Source: CAVUAT01 sp963739545
Lineage (GTDB): Bacteria; Actinomycetota; Thermoleophilia; Solirubrobacterales; 70-9
DNA: 64,000 nt
Assembly: GCA_963739545.1 (NCBI GenBank)
Contig: CAVUAT010000014.1
Coordinates: forward strand, 1,116,001 to 1,180,000
Direction: 5' to 3'
The first letter of the stretch is position 1, and the number at the start of each line of letters is the position of its first letter. Shown piece after piece: positions 17,722 through 26,301 of the stretch. A program made the translations under genes and the position numbers. Below the pieces are notes generated by a model, which saw only the letters and a list, made by a program, of their open reading frames with translations, did not search any database and had not been told where the DNA came from.

Positions 17722-17793
17722 CGCCTGTCATCCCGTCTCCCGCCGGCTGACGCGGGCGCTCAGCGCCAGGCCTGACACCTTTCCTCGCGGTGG

Positions 17794-18465
17794 CTATCGC
17801 CACCGCTCAAGCAGGTCCTCGTCGCCCACGTCGCGGATCTTCCGCGCGGGGACGCCGACCACCACGGCGCGCGCAGGGACGTCCTCGGTGACCACGGCGC
17901 CGGCGCCGACGAACGCCTCCTCGCCGATCTCGACCCCCGGGCAGATCACCGCGCCGCCGCCGACGCGGCAGGCACGGCGCAGGGTTGGGGCGTCGAGCGG
18001 GCCGGGGTCGTGGCGCGCCATCGTGTTGTCGTTCGTGAGCGTGACGCCGGGGCCGACGAAGACGTCGTCCTCGATCACGGTGCCGGCGGTGATGTAGCAA
18101 TTGGTCTGAATCGAGACGCGCTCCCCGATCACGACCTCGTTGTCGACGGCGCTGCCACGGCCGACCACCGATTCGGCGCCGATCCGCGAGCGTTCGCGGA
18201 CCTGGGCCTGGTCGCCGATCACGACCTTGTCGCCGACCTCGGCGCCGGCGAGGACCACGGCACCGGCGCAGACGGCGACCCCGTCGCCGAGTACCGCTGG
18301 CGGCGGCGCCTCGCGGGAGGCGACCGAGCGGCTGCCGAGCTTCGGTGGCTTGCCGACGACGGCGTGGTCCTGGAACGAGCAGCCCGCGCCGATCACGGTG
18401 CCGGGGTGGATGACGACGTTTGCGCCGAGCTCGGCGTCCCCTGGGATCTCCGCGGATTCGTTCAT
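17794..18465 (-). CDS. hexapeptide-repeat sugar N-acetyltransferase (WbpD/WlbB-like)
   Basis: A 223-residue left-handed beta-helix protein. Imperfect hexapeptide repeats run through most of it (for example VIHPGTVIGAG, VVIGDQAQVRERSRIG, DDVFVGPGVTLTNDN, AVICPGVEIGEEAFVGAGAVV), ending in the VVGVPARKIR signature. Enzymes like this acetylate 3- or 4-amino groups on UDP-sugars with acetyl-CoA. The start at 18465 overlaps the epimerase stop (ATGA), so it is read with the two genes upstream. Together with the aminotransferase it would give a 3-acetamido sugar (inference). Confidence 0.9.
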   Translation of the reverse strand: MNESAEIPGDAELGANVVIHPGTVIGAGCSFQDHAVVGKPPKLGSRSVASREAPPPAVLGDGVAVCAGAVVLAGAEVGDKVVIGDQAQVRERSRIGAESVVGRGSAVDNEVVIGERVSIQTNCYITAGTVIEDDVFVGPGVTLTNDNTMARHDPGPLDAPTLRRACRVGGGAVICPGVEIGEEAFVGAGAVVTEDVPARAVVVGVPARKIRDVGDEDLLERWR

Positions 18466-19556
18466 CGCGGTTCCAGCCATCGCGCGATCTCGTCCGCGAC
18501 GCGCTCCCCGGCCTTGCCGCCGCCGTAGAGCTCGGCCGCGGGCGACGTCCGCTCCCTCGGTTTGGGCAGCTCCGCGAGCGCGGCAGCGGCCGCGTCGGGG
18601 TCCAGCCCGACGAGGCGGTTCCAGCCGGTCTCGACGGTCTCGACCCATTCGGTCTCCTCGCGCATCGTCACGCAGGGCACGCTGGCAAGAAAGGCCTCCT
18701 TTTGCAGCCCGCCGGAGTCTGTGAGAACGGCGCGCGAGTTGCGCACGAGCTTGGTGATGTCGAGGTAGCCGACCGGGTTTATCGCGCGCACGCCGCGCGC
18801 TGCGAGTCCCTCCAGTTCGCCGCTTGCCTCGAGCCGCGCCTCGGTGCGGGGGTGGACGGCGAAGACGACCGGCGCCTCCTCGGCACAGCGGGCGAAGACC
18901 TCGAGCAGCTTCGCGAGGTTGGCCGGGTCGTCGACGTTGCCGGCGCGGTGCGCCGTCGCGATGCAGTAGCTGCCGGGCTCGAGTCCGAGCGTGTCGAGCA
19001 CCGTGGAGCGCTCGTCGGCGATCGGGCCGAAGATCAGGGCGACGTCCGCCATCACGTCACCGACGAGGCGCGCCGTGTCGCCGAGGCCCTCGGCCTCGAG
19101 GTTGTGCACGGCGACCTCGGTCGGGCACAGCGAGAGTCCCGAGAGCGAATCGGCGACGACTCGGTTGACCTCCTCGGGCATCGTGCGGTTGAAGGAGCGC
19201 ATCCCGGCCTCGACGTGGGCGATCGGGACCTCGGCCTTGGCGGCGACGAGGGCGCCGGCCAGGGTGGAGTCGGTGTCGCCGTAGACGAGCACCGCGTCCG
19301 GCTCCACTTCGGCGACCAGGGGCTCGAGCGCGTTCATCATCGAGCCGGTCATCTCGGCGTGCGTCCCCGATCCGGCGCCGAGCATGTGGTCGGGCGGCGG
19401 CAGCTCCAGCTCCTCAAAGAAGACCTCCGAGAGCGCGCGGTCGTAATGCTGGCCCGTGTGGACCAGCACCTCGGTCGCGCGCTCGCGCAGGTTCGTCGAC
19501 ACGGCGGCGGCCTTGACGAACTGCGGGCGGTTTCCGATCACTGTGAGCACCTTCAT
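18462..19556 (-). CDS. wecB: UDP-N-acetylglucosamine 2-epimerase, non-hydrolysing
   Basis: A 364-residue GT-B fold epimerase that interconverts UDP-GlcNAc (or a 3-acetamido-uronic derivative) and the manno isomer. Motifs are VIGNRPQFVKAAAV, HTGQHYDRALS, VYGDTDSTLAGA, HVEAGMRSFNRTMPEE, ATAHRAGN and TDSGGLQKEA. The start at 19556 overlaps the upstream glycosyltransferase-flippase stop by 4 bases. The wecB symbol reflects the family; the true substrate may be UDP-GlcNAc3NAcA as for WbpI, given the neighbours. Confidence 0.92.
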   Translation of the reverse strand: MKVLTVIGNRPQFVKAAAVSTNLRERATEVLVHTGQHYDRALSEVFFEELELPPPDHMLGAGSGTHAEMTGSMMNALEPLVAEVEPDAVLVYGDTDSTLAGALVAAKAEVPIAHVEAGMRSFNRTMPEEVNRVVADSLSGLSLCPTEVAVHNLEAEGLGDTARLVGDVMADVALIFGPIADERSTVLDTLGLEPGSYCIATAHRAGNVDDPANLAKLLEVFARCAEEAPVVFAVHPRTEARLEASGELEGLAARGVRAINPVGYLDITKLVRNSRAVLTDSGGLQKEAFLASVPCVTMREETEWVETVETGWNRLVGLDPDAAAAALAELPKPRERTSPAAELYGGGKAGERVADEIARWLEPR

Positions 19557-21754
19557 CGTGGGGAACCCTGCCGCATCCGGCGCAATCCCTGTCGCGCGAG
19601 CACGATGTAGTCCTCGAACTCCCGCCGCCCGGGCACGACGTCGCGCACCCGTGGGCCGCCGAGGCGCCGCAGGTACGCCCATGCGAGGACTGCGCTGAGG
19701 ATGTAGGCGGCGCTCGAACCGAGCGCGGCTCCCTCGGTCTCCAGCGCGGGCACGAGCAGGAAGTAGATCCCGATGGCGATGGGGGTGACGGCCAACGCCA
19801 CCCGGAACGCGAACTCCGGGTGGCCGCGCCCGGCGAGCGCCGCGTACAGGGCGTTGGTCAAGCCGAGGGCCGCCGACCCTGGGATCAGGATCAACGCCGG
19901 GGTGACCGACGGCCCGAACTCGGCGCCGAACACGGGCTTGATCACCACCGGCAGGGCGACGGCCAAGATCGCCGAGGTGACGACCAGCAGCAGCATCGTG
20001 TGGCGCAGCGCCCGCGCCTCTGTGTCTCGCAGGAGACCCTGAGCACCTTCGCTGTCGAGGGCCGCGAGGCGGGGCATCAGGACGCTGCCGAGCGCGGTGG
20101 GTAGGACTCCAAGAGCACCCGAGACGGCGATCGCGACCGCGTAGTACCCGGCCTCGGAGGCGCCCGCGTAGGCGTTCAGCAGGAAGACATCGAAGCGGTA
20201 GACGAGGATCACCATCGCGTTCGCGAACCAGATGTTCGCTCCGAAAGCGGCCGCCTGGCGCAACCGCACAAGGTCGACGCTCCCCGCCGCGCTGTTCTCG
20301 CCGCCGCGGCGCCACCAGATCAACGCGACGACCGCGCCCGCGGCCTGCCCGGCGAGCAGGCCGCCCACAGCTCCCTCGAGGTCGAAGGTGGCGGCGAGCC
20401 CGGCGACTGCTGCCACGTACACGATCGCCGTCGCGAGCCCGATGGCGGCGGCTATCTCGTAGCGCTCGATCGCGATCGCCGCCTGGGTGAAGATCGTGAG
20501 CAACAGCGCAGCGGGAAGGGCCGCCAAGGCGGTCAGCGCGACCTTCGTGTCGATGTCGGCGAAGGCGGTGTCGGCCGCGAGGGCGTAGACGCCGAAGCCG
20601 ATCGCCGCGGTCGCGATCCCGAGCCCGAGAGCGGCGAACGCGGTGCTCGCCAGCGCGCTCTCGCGCTCCCACCGCCCGGAGCCGAGCATCCAACCGACGC
20701 CAATCTCGAGGCCCACCGTTCCGAGCGCTGCGAGTGTGAACATCAGGCTGCTGATGACGAGGAAGCCGCCGCTCCCGTCGGGCCCGAGCAGGCGCGCGAC
20801 GATGATGCTGACCGCGCCGCCGGCCACGACGAACGCCACCCGCGCGATCGACGCCAGGAACGCCCCGCCGGCCATCGAGCGCGGAGCGGGGGTGGGGATC
20901 GCCACCGGCTTGCGCTCGGGGGGCTCCTTCCGCGACGGCCTGAAGACCAGCGAGTACGCGGCGCGCTCGAGCGCCGCCGGCAGGGGCCGCCAAGCCCAGA
21001 AGGTGCGATAGAAGCGCCGCCCGGCCGGGTTGAGGTCGCTCTCCCGCGCGAACTCCGGCGCCCGCTCGTACAGGCCCGCGTGCTTGGCCCGCAGGCGGCG
21101 GTAGAGCTCGCGGTAGCGGCGGCGGTCCTGCTCGAGCCCGGAGCGCCCGTGCTTTCGGTAGTCGAGGACCACGCGGTCGAGGCGGCGCCCGCGCCACCCT
21201 GCGGCCAGGGCCCCGAGTGTGAAGTCCCAGTCCTCGAAGCCCTGCAGGGCGGGGTCGAAGTGCCCGACGGCCTCCCACGCCTCGCGGCGGATCAATCCGA
21301 TCCAGCCCACGATCCCTCGGTAAAGGAGCCGGTAGGGGTCGTAGGGAGGGAGGCGCACCTCACCCGACCAGTCGCCGAAGAAGTGCATCACGCCGTAGGC
21401 GTAGCCGGCCTTCGGATCGGCGTCGAGGGCCTCTCGCAGGTCCGCGAGCGCTCCTTCGGGCAGGCGGTCGTCGGCGTCGAGCATCAGCAGGTAGGCGGAG
21501 TCCGTCGACTCGATCCCGGCGTTGCGAGCGGCGGCGGGCCCGGCGTTGGCTTGGTGGATCACCTCGACCCCGTCGGGCAGGGCGCCGAGCGCTCGCGCCG
21601 TCGCCTCATCGGTGGAGCCGTCGTCGACGACCACTATCCGCGGCGCTGGCCCCTCCTGGGCGAGCACGCTGCCGACCGCCTCGCCTATGTAGGCGCCGTG
21701 GTTGAAGCAGGGGATCACGACTGTGACGTCGCCGTCGCTGGCGGATGGGATCAT
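19553..21754 (-). CDS. fusion of family 2 glycosyltransferase and polysaccharide flippase
   Basis: A 733-residue two-part protein. Residues about 1-290 are a GT-A family 2 glycosyltransferase: VTVVIPCFNHGAYIGEAV, VVVDDGSTD, the DXD equivalent LMLDADDRLPEG, and the acceptor-side motif GFEDWDFTLG. Residues about 300-705 carry 12-14 hydrophobic helices in the pattern of Wzx/MATE-like lipid-linked oligosaccharide flippases (opening with GGAFLASIARVAFVVAGGAV, then ARLLGPDGSG). A single reading frame joins both halves with no internal start needed. It heads a three-gene overlapping operon with wecB and the acetyltransferase. Confidence 0.85.
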   Translation of the reverse strand: MIPSASDGDVTVVIPCFNHGAYIGEAVGSVLAQEGPAPRIVVVDDGSTDEATARALGALPDGVEVIHQANAGPAAARNAGIESTDSAYLLMLDADDRLPEGALADLREALDADPKAGYAYGVMHFFGDWSGEVRLPPYDPYRLLYRGIVGWIGLIRREAWEAVGHFDPALQGFEDWDFTLGALAAGWRGRRLDRVVLDYRKHGRSGLEQDRRRYRELYRRLRAKHAGLYERAPEFARESDLNPAGRRFYRTFWAWRPLPAALERAAYSLVFRPSRKEPPERKPVAIPTPAPRSMAGGAFLASIARVAFVVAGGAVSIIVARLLGPDGSGGFLVISSLMFTLAALGTVGLEIGVGWMLGSGRWERESALASTAFAALGLGIATAAIGFGVYALAADTAFADIDTKVALTALAALPAALLLTIFTQAAIAIERYEIAAAIGLATAIVYVAAVAGLAATFDLEGAVGGLLAGQAAGAVVALIWWRRGGENSAAGSVDLVRLRQAAAFGANIWFANAMVILVYRFDVFLLNAYAGASEAGYYAVAIAVSGALGVLPTALGSVLMPRLAALDSEGAQGLLRDTEARALRHTMLLLVVTSAILAVALPVVIKPVFGAEFGPSVTPALILIPGSAALGLTNALYAALAGRGHPEFAFRVALAVTPIAIGIYFLLVPALETEGAALGSSAAYILSAVLAWAYLRRLGGPRVRDVVPGRREFEDYIVLARQGLRRMRQGSPR

Positions 21755-21811
21755 GTCCTGACCCTATTGAGGGTCGCCCCACGGACCGCGCCTTGTCACC
21801 ATGGGCGTCCC

Positions 21812-23734
21812 ATGTGCGGTATTGCAGGAGCAATCAACCTCCGGGGCGAGCGGATCCCCGACCTCGAGCGGCGCCTTGAGGTCATGAACTCGCTGATCTC
21901 GCACCGCGGTCCCGACGACTCGGGCACGTGGGTCCACGAGGGCGGACACGTCGGCCTCACGCACCGCCGGCTGTCCATCATCGACCTCGAGCATGGACAC
22001 CAGCCGATGTCGGACGAGGCGGGGCGATGGATCTCCTACAACGGCGAGATCTATAACTACCCCGAGCTGATGCGCGACGTGCCGGCGAAGTTCCGGACCA
22101 GCTGCGACACCGAGGCGCTGCTGCGCGCGCACGGCCACTGGGGCGCCGAGTCCCTCGACCGCCTTCGCGGGATGTTCGCCTACGCGATCTGGGACGAGAC
22201 CGAGAGCGAGCTCTTCTGCGCCCGCGACCGCTTCGGGATCAAGCCCTTCTATTACGCGGTCGTCGGCGACGTCTTCCACTTCGCATCCGAGGCCAAGGCG
22301 CTTCTGCCGATGCTGCCCTCGGTCGAGACCGACCTCGAGGGGCTGAAGGACTACCTCGCCTTCCAGTTCTGCCTCGCCGGCAAAACGCTGTTCGATGGGA
22401 TCCGCGAGCTGCCGCCGGGGCACTTCCTGCGGCTGAAGCGCGGCGGCGGCGTCCAGCCCCAGCGCTACTGGGAGGTCTTCTACGAGATCGACTGGGACCA
22501 CGACGCGGCCCACTTCACCGAGCGCATCGAGCAGCTACTCGACGAGTCGGTAGACCTCCACATGCGCTCCGACGTCCCCGTCTCGGCCTACCTCTCGGGA
22601 GGCGTCGACTCCAGCGCGGTCGCCTCGCTCGCGGCGCGCGACCAGGGCGGGCTGCTCGCCTTCACCGGCAAGTTCTCCGAGGACTCCCGCTACGACGAGT
22701 CCGAGTACGCGCGCATCGTCGCGCAGGAGCGCGGGCTCGACCTGCACGAGATCGACATCGGCGTCGGGGACTTCATCGAGAACATCGAGAAGGTCGCGTA
22801 CCACATGGACTATCCGGTGGCCGGGCCCGGCTCGTTCCCCCAGTACATGGTCTCCCAGAAGGCGGCCGAGCACGTGAAGGTGATCCTCGGCGGCCAGGGC
22901 GGCGACGAGATCTTCGGGGGCTACACGCGCTACCTCGTCGCGTACTTCGAGCAGTGCATCAAGGGGGCGATCGACGGCACGCTCGACAGCGGCAATTTCG
23001 TCGTCACCTACGAGTCGATCATCCCCAACCTGCGCGCCCTGCGGAACTACAAGCCGATGCTCCGCGAGTTCTGGAAGGAGGGCCTGTTCGAGGAGCTGGA
23101 CCGCCGCTACTACCGCCTGATCAACCGCGCTCACCACGTCGAGAACGAGGTCGACGTCGCCGCCCTCGGCGACTACTCACCGTTCCAGACCTTCCAGGAG
23201 ATCTTCAACGGCCCCAACGTTGGCCACCAGGCCTACTTCGACAAGATGACCCACTTCGACTTCAAGACCCTGCTGCCGGCGCTGCTCCAGGTCGAGGACC
23301 GGGTCTCAATGGCCCACGGGCTCGAGTCCCGGGTCCCGCTGCTGGACCACCGCCTGATCGAGCTCGCCGCCACGATTCCTGCCGACATCAAGTTCAAGGA
23401 CGGTGACATGAAGCACATCTTCAAGAAGGCCACCGAGCCGATACTCCCCGAGCGCATCACCGAGCGGAAGGACAAGATGGGCTTCCCGGTGCCGCTCTCC
23501 GAGTGGCTCCAGGGGGACGCCCGCGAGTACGTGACCGACATCCTCTCCAGCGACGCCGCGCAGGGCCGCGACCTGATCGACAACGCGAAGGTACTCGAGG
23601 GGATGGCCGGTGAGGAGGCCTACGGCCGCAAGATCTGGGGCCTCCTCTCGCTCGAGCTGTGGCAGCGCTCGTTCCACGACCGCGGCGAGGAGTTCCGCGG
23701 GATGCTGGAAGCGCCTAAGGTGCAGGCGCGATGA
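21812..23734 (+). CDS. asnB: asparagine synthase (glutamine-hydrolysing) family amidotransferase
   Basis: A 640-residue two-domain enzyme. The N-terminal class II glutaminase domain starts with the catalytic Cys2 in MCGIAGAINLRG and includes SHRGPDDSG and the RLSIIDL loop. The synthetase domain holds the PP-loop SGGVDSS (262-268) and GGQGGDEIFGGYTRYL. Members in polysaccharide loci may amidate uronic acids rather than aspartate, so the substrate is uncertain. ATG at 21812 is chosen because Cys must follow Met. Its stop overlaps the next gene start (ATGA). Confidence 0.9.
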   Translation: MCGIAGAINLRGERIPDLERRLEVMNSLISHRGPDDSGTWVHEGGHVGLTHRRLSIIDLEHGHQPMSDEAGRWISYNGEIYNYPELMRDVPAKFRTSCDTEALLRAHGHWGAESLDRLRGMFAYAIWDETESELFCARDRFGIKPFYYAVVGDVFHFASEAKALLPMLPSVETDLEGLKDYLAFQFCLAGKTLFDGIRELPPGHFLRLKRGGGVQPQRYWEVFYEIDWDHDAAHFTERIEQLLDESVDLHMRSDVPVSAYLSGGVDSSAVASLAARDQGGLLAFTGKFSEDSRYDESEYARIVAQERGLDLHEIDIGVGDFIENIEKVAYHMDYPVAGPGSFPQYMVSQKAAEHVKVILGGQGGDEIFGGYTRYLVAYFEQCIKGAIDGTLDSGNFVVTYESIIPNLRALRNYKPMLREFWKEGLFEELDRRYYRLINRAHHVENEVDVAALGDYSPFQTFQEIFNGPNVGHQAYFDKMTHFDFKTLLPALLQVEDRVSMAHGLESRVPLLDHRLIELAATIPADIKFKDGDMKHIFKKATEPILPERITERKDKMGFPVPLSEWLQGDAREYVTDILSSDAAQGRDLIDNAKVLEGMAGEEAYGRKIWGLLSLELWQRSFHDRGEEFRGMLEAPKVQAR

Positions 23735-24681
23735 AGGTCCTGATCACTGGCGGCGCGGGGTTCATCGGGTCCCATTTGGCCGAGAGGCTGCTGGCAGACG
23801 GCCACGAGGTCGCGGTCATCGACAACTTCGAGACGGGCCGCCGCGACAACCTCCCCGAGCACGAGAACTTCACTCTGTTCGAGGGCTCGATCGCGAATCG
23901 CGATGAGCTCGACGAAGCGTTCGCCTTCGAGCCCGAGGCCGTAGCCCATGCAGCCGCCTCCTATAAGGACCCAGACGCCTGGAGCGCCGACGCGAACACG
24001 AACTCGCTCGGCGGCGCCAACGTCGTCGAGGCCAGCAGAGAGGCCGGGGTCGGCCGCATCCTCTACTTCCAGACGGCCCTGTGTTACGGGACCAAGCCGA
24101 TCGAGCAGCCGATCACGCTTAACCACCCGATTCGCCCAGATTCGAGCTACGCGATCTCGAAGACGACGGCCGAGCAGTACATCGAGCTGTCGGGGATCCC
24201 TTGGGTCTCTCTGCGCCTGGCCAATATCTACGGCCCGCGCAACCTGAGCGGCCCGCCGCCGACCTTCTACCAGCGATTGAGCGAAGGCAAGCCATGCTTC
24301 GTCATGGGCAGCCGCCGCGACTTCATCTTCGTCGACGACCTGATCGACGTCGCCTACCCGGCGCTGATGGGCACCGGCGACGGCGCGTACCACGCGTCCA
24401 CCGGCTCGGACTACTCGATCAAGGAGATGTTTGAGGCTGTCACCGACGCGATGGATATTCAGCTCGAGGAGGAGGTCGAGGTGCGGCCTCGTCCCGAGGA
24501 CGACGCGCCGAGCATCCTGCTCGACCCCTCGCGCACGAAGGCCGACTTCGGCTGGGAGGCAAGCGTCTCCCTGAAGGACGGGATCGCTAAGGCGATTGAG
24601 TGGTATCGGGCCAACGAGGTCGGCGAGACCTACACGCACCTCAAGGCCGAGGAGCTGAAGGTCCCCGGCTCCGACGACTGA
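23731..24681 (+). CDS. NAD-dependent sugar epimerase/dehydratase (extended SDR), copy 1
   Basis: A 316-residue extended SDR. The NAD-binding loop is TGGAGFIGSHLAE (about 6-18) and the catalytic pair is YAISK; the SDR Thr/Ser position reads FQTALCYG. It acts on a nucleotide sugar, likely as a C4-epimerase or dehydratase. It is clearly paralogous to the gene at 36545-37486: both share RLANIYGPRNLSGPPPTF, the EEEVEVRPR segment and the ending VGETYTHLKA(E/D)ELKV. It is translationally coupled to asnB. Confidence 0.88.
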   Translation: MKVLITGGAGFIGSHLAERLLADGHEVAVIDNFETGRRDNLPEHENFTLFEGSIANRDELDEAFAFEPEAVAHAAASYKDPDAWSADANTNSLGGANVVEASREAGVGRILYFQTALCYGTKPIEQPITLNHPIRPDSSYAISKTTAEQYIELSGIPWVSLRLANIYGPRNLSGPPPTFYQRLSEGKPCFVMGSRRDFIFVDDLIDVAYPALMGTGDGAYHASTGSDYSIKEMFEAVTDAMDIQLEEEVEVRPRPEDDAPSILLDPSRTKADFGWEASVSLKDGIAKAIEWYRANEVGETYTHLKAEELKVPGSDD

Positions 24682-24697
24682 GCGGCTCGGCACGGCG

Positions 24698-24937
24698 GTG
24701 GACTGGCTTCGCCGCCGTTGGACGGTTCTGCTGGGCGTTCTCGTGCTCGCCGCCGCGCTGGTCCTCAACGTCGTCACGCTGACCGACGCGCCATATCTCT
24801 TTGGCGACGAGGCCTGGTTCGCATCGACGGCGTGGTCGGCGTCTGAGGGCCGCGGCTGGGAACCCTCCCTGGCGTCGGGGGCGGGGGTCTACGACGGGGT
24901 GCGCGACTACTGGGCGGCGCGGAACGGCTGGCGCTGA
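24698..24937 (+). pseudogene. 5' fragment of a GT-C (ArnT/PMT-like) glycosyltransferase
   Basis: A 79-residue remnant starting GTG at 24698. It contains one N-terminal TM helix (about 8-28) followed by the first-loop acidic motif DAPYLFGDEAWFA, typical of dolichyl-phosphate-mannose/ArnT-like GT-C enzymes of 450-600 residues. The frame ends shortly after DYWAARN, leaving only the first helix and loop. It abuts and overlaps the truncated methyltransferase on the opposite strand, so both look cut by the same rearrangement. Confidence 0.7.
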
Positions 24938-25431
24938 TGCTTCGCGGTCTCGGTGCGCCGCGCGACCTCGCGTGCGGTCGCGCGACCGAAGAACTTGATC
25001 ATCGTCCTGATCCCATTCGAAGTCGCCGCCTCGGCGACGTTCGCCGCCGGCTCGATGCCGAGCACCGGGACCCCTCGTTCGACGAAGTACTGGAGCAGGT
25101 ACCCGTTACTCGCGACCTCGACGACACTGCTCTCAGCGTCCAGGCCAAAGCGTTCAATCGCCATCTCGGCGTACCGTCTCGAATGATCGAGCCAGCTCGT
25201 CGAGTAGGAAGAGAAGTAGGCGTACTCGGAGAAGATCTGGTCGGGTGTCTCGTACTCGCCCAACTGCACGAGGAAGCAGTTCTCGCAGACCACCGCGCGC
25301 AGCGGGTAGAAGGGCTCCATCTCGCCTAGCTCTGATTCGCTGCGAAACGAGTTCGCAAGAGGGGTCGAACCCAGGTCGGCGAAGACCTGTTCGAGGGCAG
25401 CACCGCAGAATCGACACCCGTGGCCGGTCAC
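24907..25431 (-). pseudogene. 5' fragment of a sugar C-methyltransferase (zinc-binding N-terminus)
   Basis: A 174-residue remnant of a roughly 400-residue TylCIII/NovU-type NDP-hexose C-methyltransferase. The N-terminal zinc motif CRFCGAAL followed by VVCENCFLVQL, then the SYSTSWLDHSRRYAE segment and SAM motif VVEVASNGYLLQYF are all intact. The frame loses family resemblance after REVARRTE and stops at 24907, before the domain with the rest of the fold. The break falls about 20-45 bases from the break of the convergent GT-C fragment. Confidence 0.72.
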
Positions 25432-25458
25432 GGACGCGACGGTACCCTCTCCCCCCTG

Positions 25459-26295
25459 ATGGAAGCTTCCCCGCAGACGACTGTGACCGTGGTCGAGCCG
25501 CAGCGCGGCTGGCAGGCTCCGAACCTCCGTGAGGTGTGGGGCTACCGGGACCTCCTCTATTACCTCGCACGAAGGGACGTGGTCGTCCGCTACAAGCAGG
25601 CCTTCGTCGGGGCTTTTTGGGCGATTCTGCAGCCGCTTGTCCTTGCCGGCGTCTTCAGTGTCTTCCTGGGGCTTCTCGCCAATGTCGATTCGGCCCCGGG
25701 CATCCCGTATCCGCTCTTCGCGATCACGGGCATGGTCATGTGGATCTGCTTCACCAACGCACTGCAGAACTGCTCGGAGAGCACGCTGCAGAGCGACGCC
25801 CTGATCTCAAAGATCTACTTCCCTCGCCTCGTGATCCCGATCGCCGCCGTTGTCCCCGCGATGGTGGACTTCGTCTTTGGGTTCCTCGTCGTTGTTGGCG
25901 CCGCCATCGCATACGGCTTTCCGCCCGGCCCCGCGATCCTGACGGTCCCGTTGATCCTCGCGCTTGCGATCATGACCGCGCTCGGCGCGGGGCTGTGGCT
26001 CTCGGCTCTGAACGTGAAGTACCGCGACGTCCACCTGGTAGTCCCTCTCGTGATCCTGACCGGTCTCTTCATCACGCCGGTCATCTACCCCTCGACCCTC
26101 GTTCCCGAGAACCTGCAGACGCTCTACTCGCTGAACCCGATGACCGGGGTCCTCGAGGCCTGGCGGTGGGCGATCCTCGGGACCGAGTGGCCTGGCCTGC
26201 TGCTGCTGGTCCCGATCGCAAGCAGCGTGATCCTCCTTGTCAGCGGCGCCTACTACTTTCACCGTGCGGAGCGCAGCTTCGCCGACGTTATCTAG
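25459..26295 (+). CDS. wzm: ABC-2 type polysaccharide export permease (Wzm-like)
   Basis: A 278-residue inner-membrane permease with six predicted TM helices. The amphipathic N-terminus (REVWGYRDLLYYLARRDVVVRYKQ) and the following helix (VGAFWAILQPLVLAGVF) are typical of Wzm/TagG/RfbA-type exporters. It would move a lipid-linked glycan across the membrane with the ATPase 6 bases downstream. ATG at 25459 is chosen over an upstream frame extension because the family begins near the (E/N)LREVW helix. Confidence 0.9.
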   Translation: MEASPQTTVTVVEPQRGWQAPNLREVWGYRDLLYYLARRDVVVRYKQAFVGAFWAILQPLVLAGVFSVFLGLLANVDSAPGIPYPLFAITGMVMWICFTNALQNCSESTLQSDALISKIYFPRLVIPIAAVVPAMVDFVFGFLVVVGAAIAYGFPPGPAILTVPLILALAIMTALGAGLWLSALNVKYRDVHLVVPLVILTGLFITPVIYPSTLVPENLQTLYSLNPMTGVLEAWRWAILGTEWPGLLLLVPIASSVILLVSGAYYFHRAERSFADVI

Positions 26296-26301
26296 GGCCT
26301 C

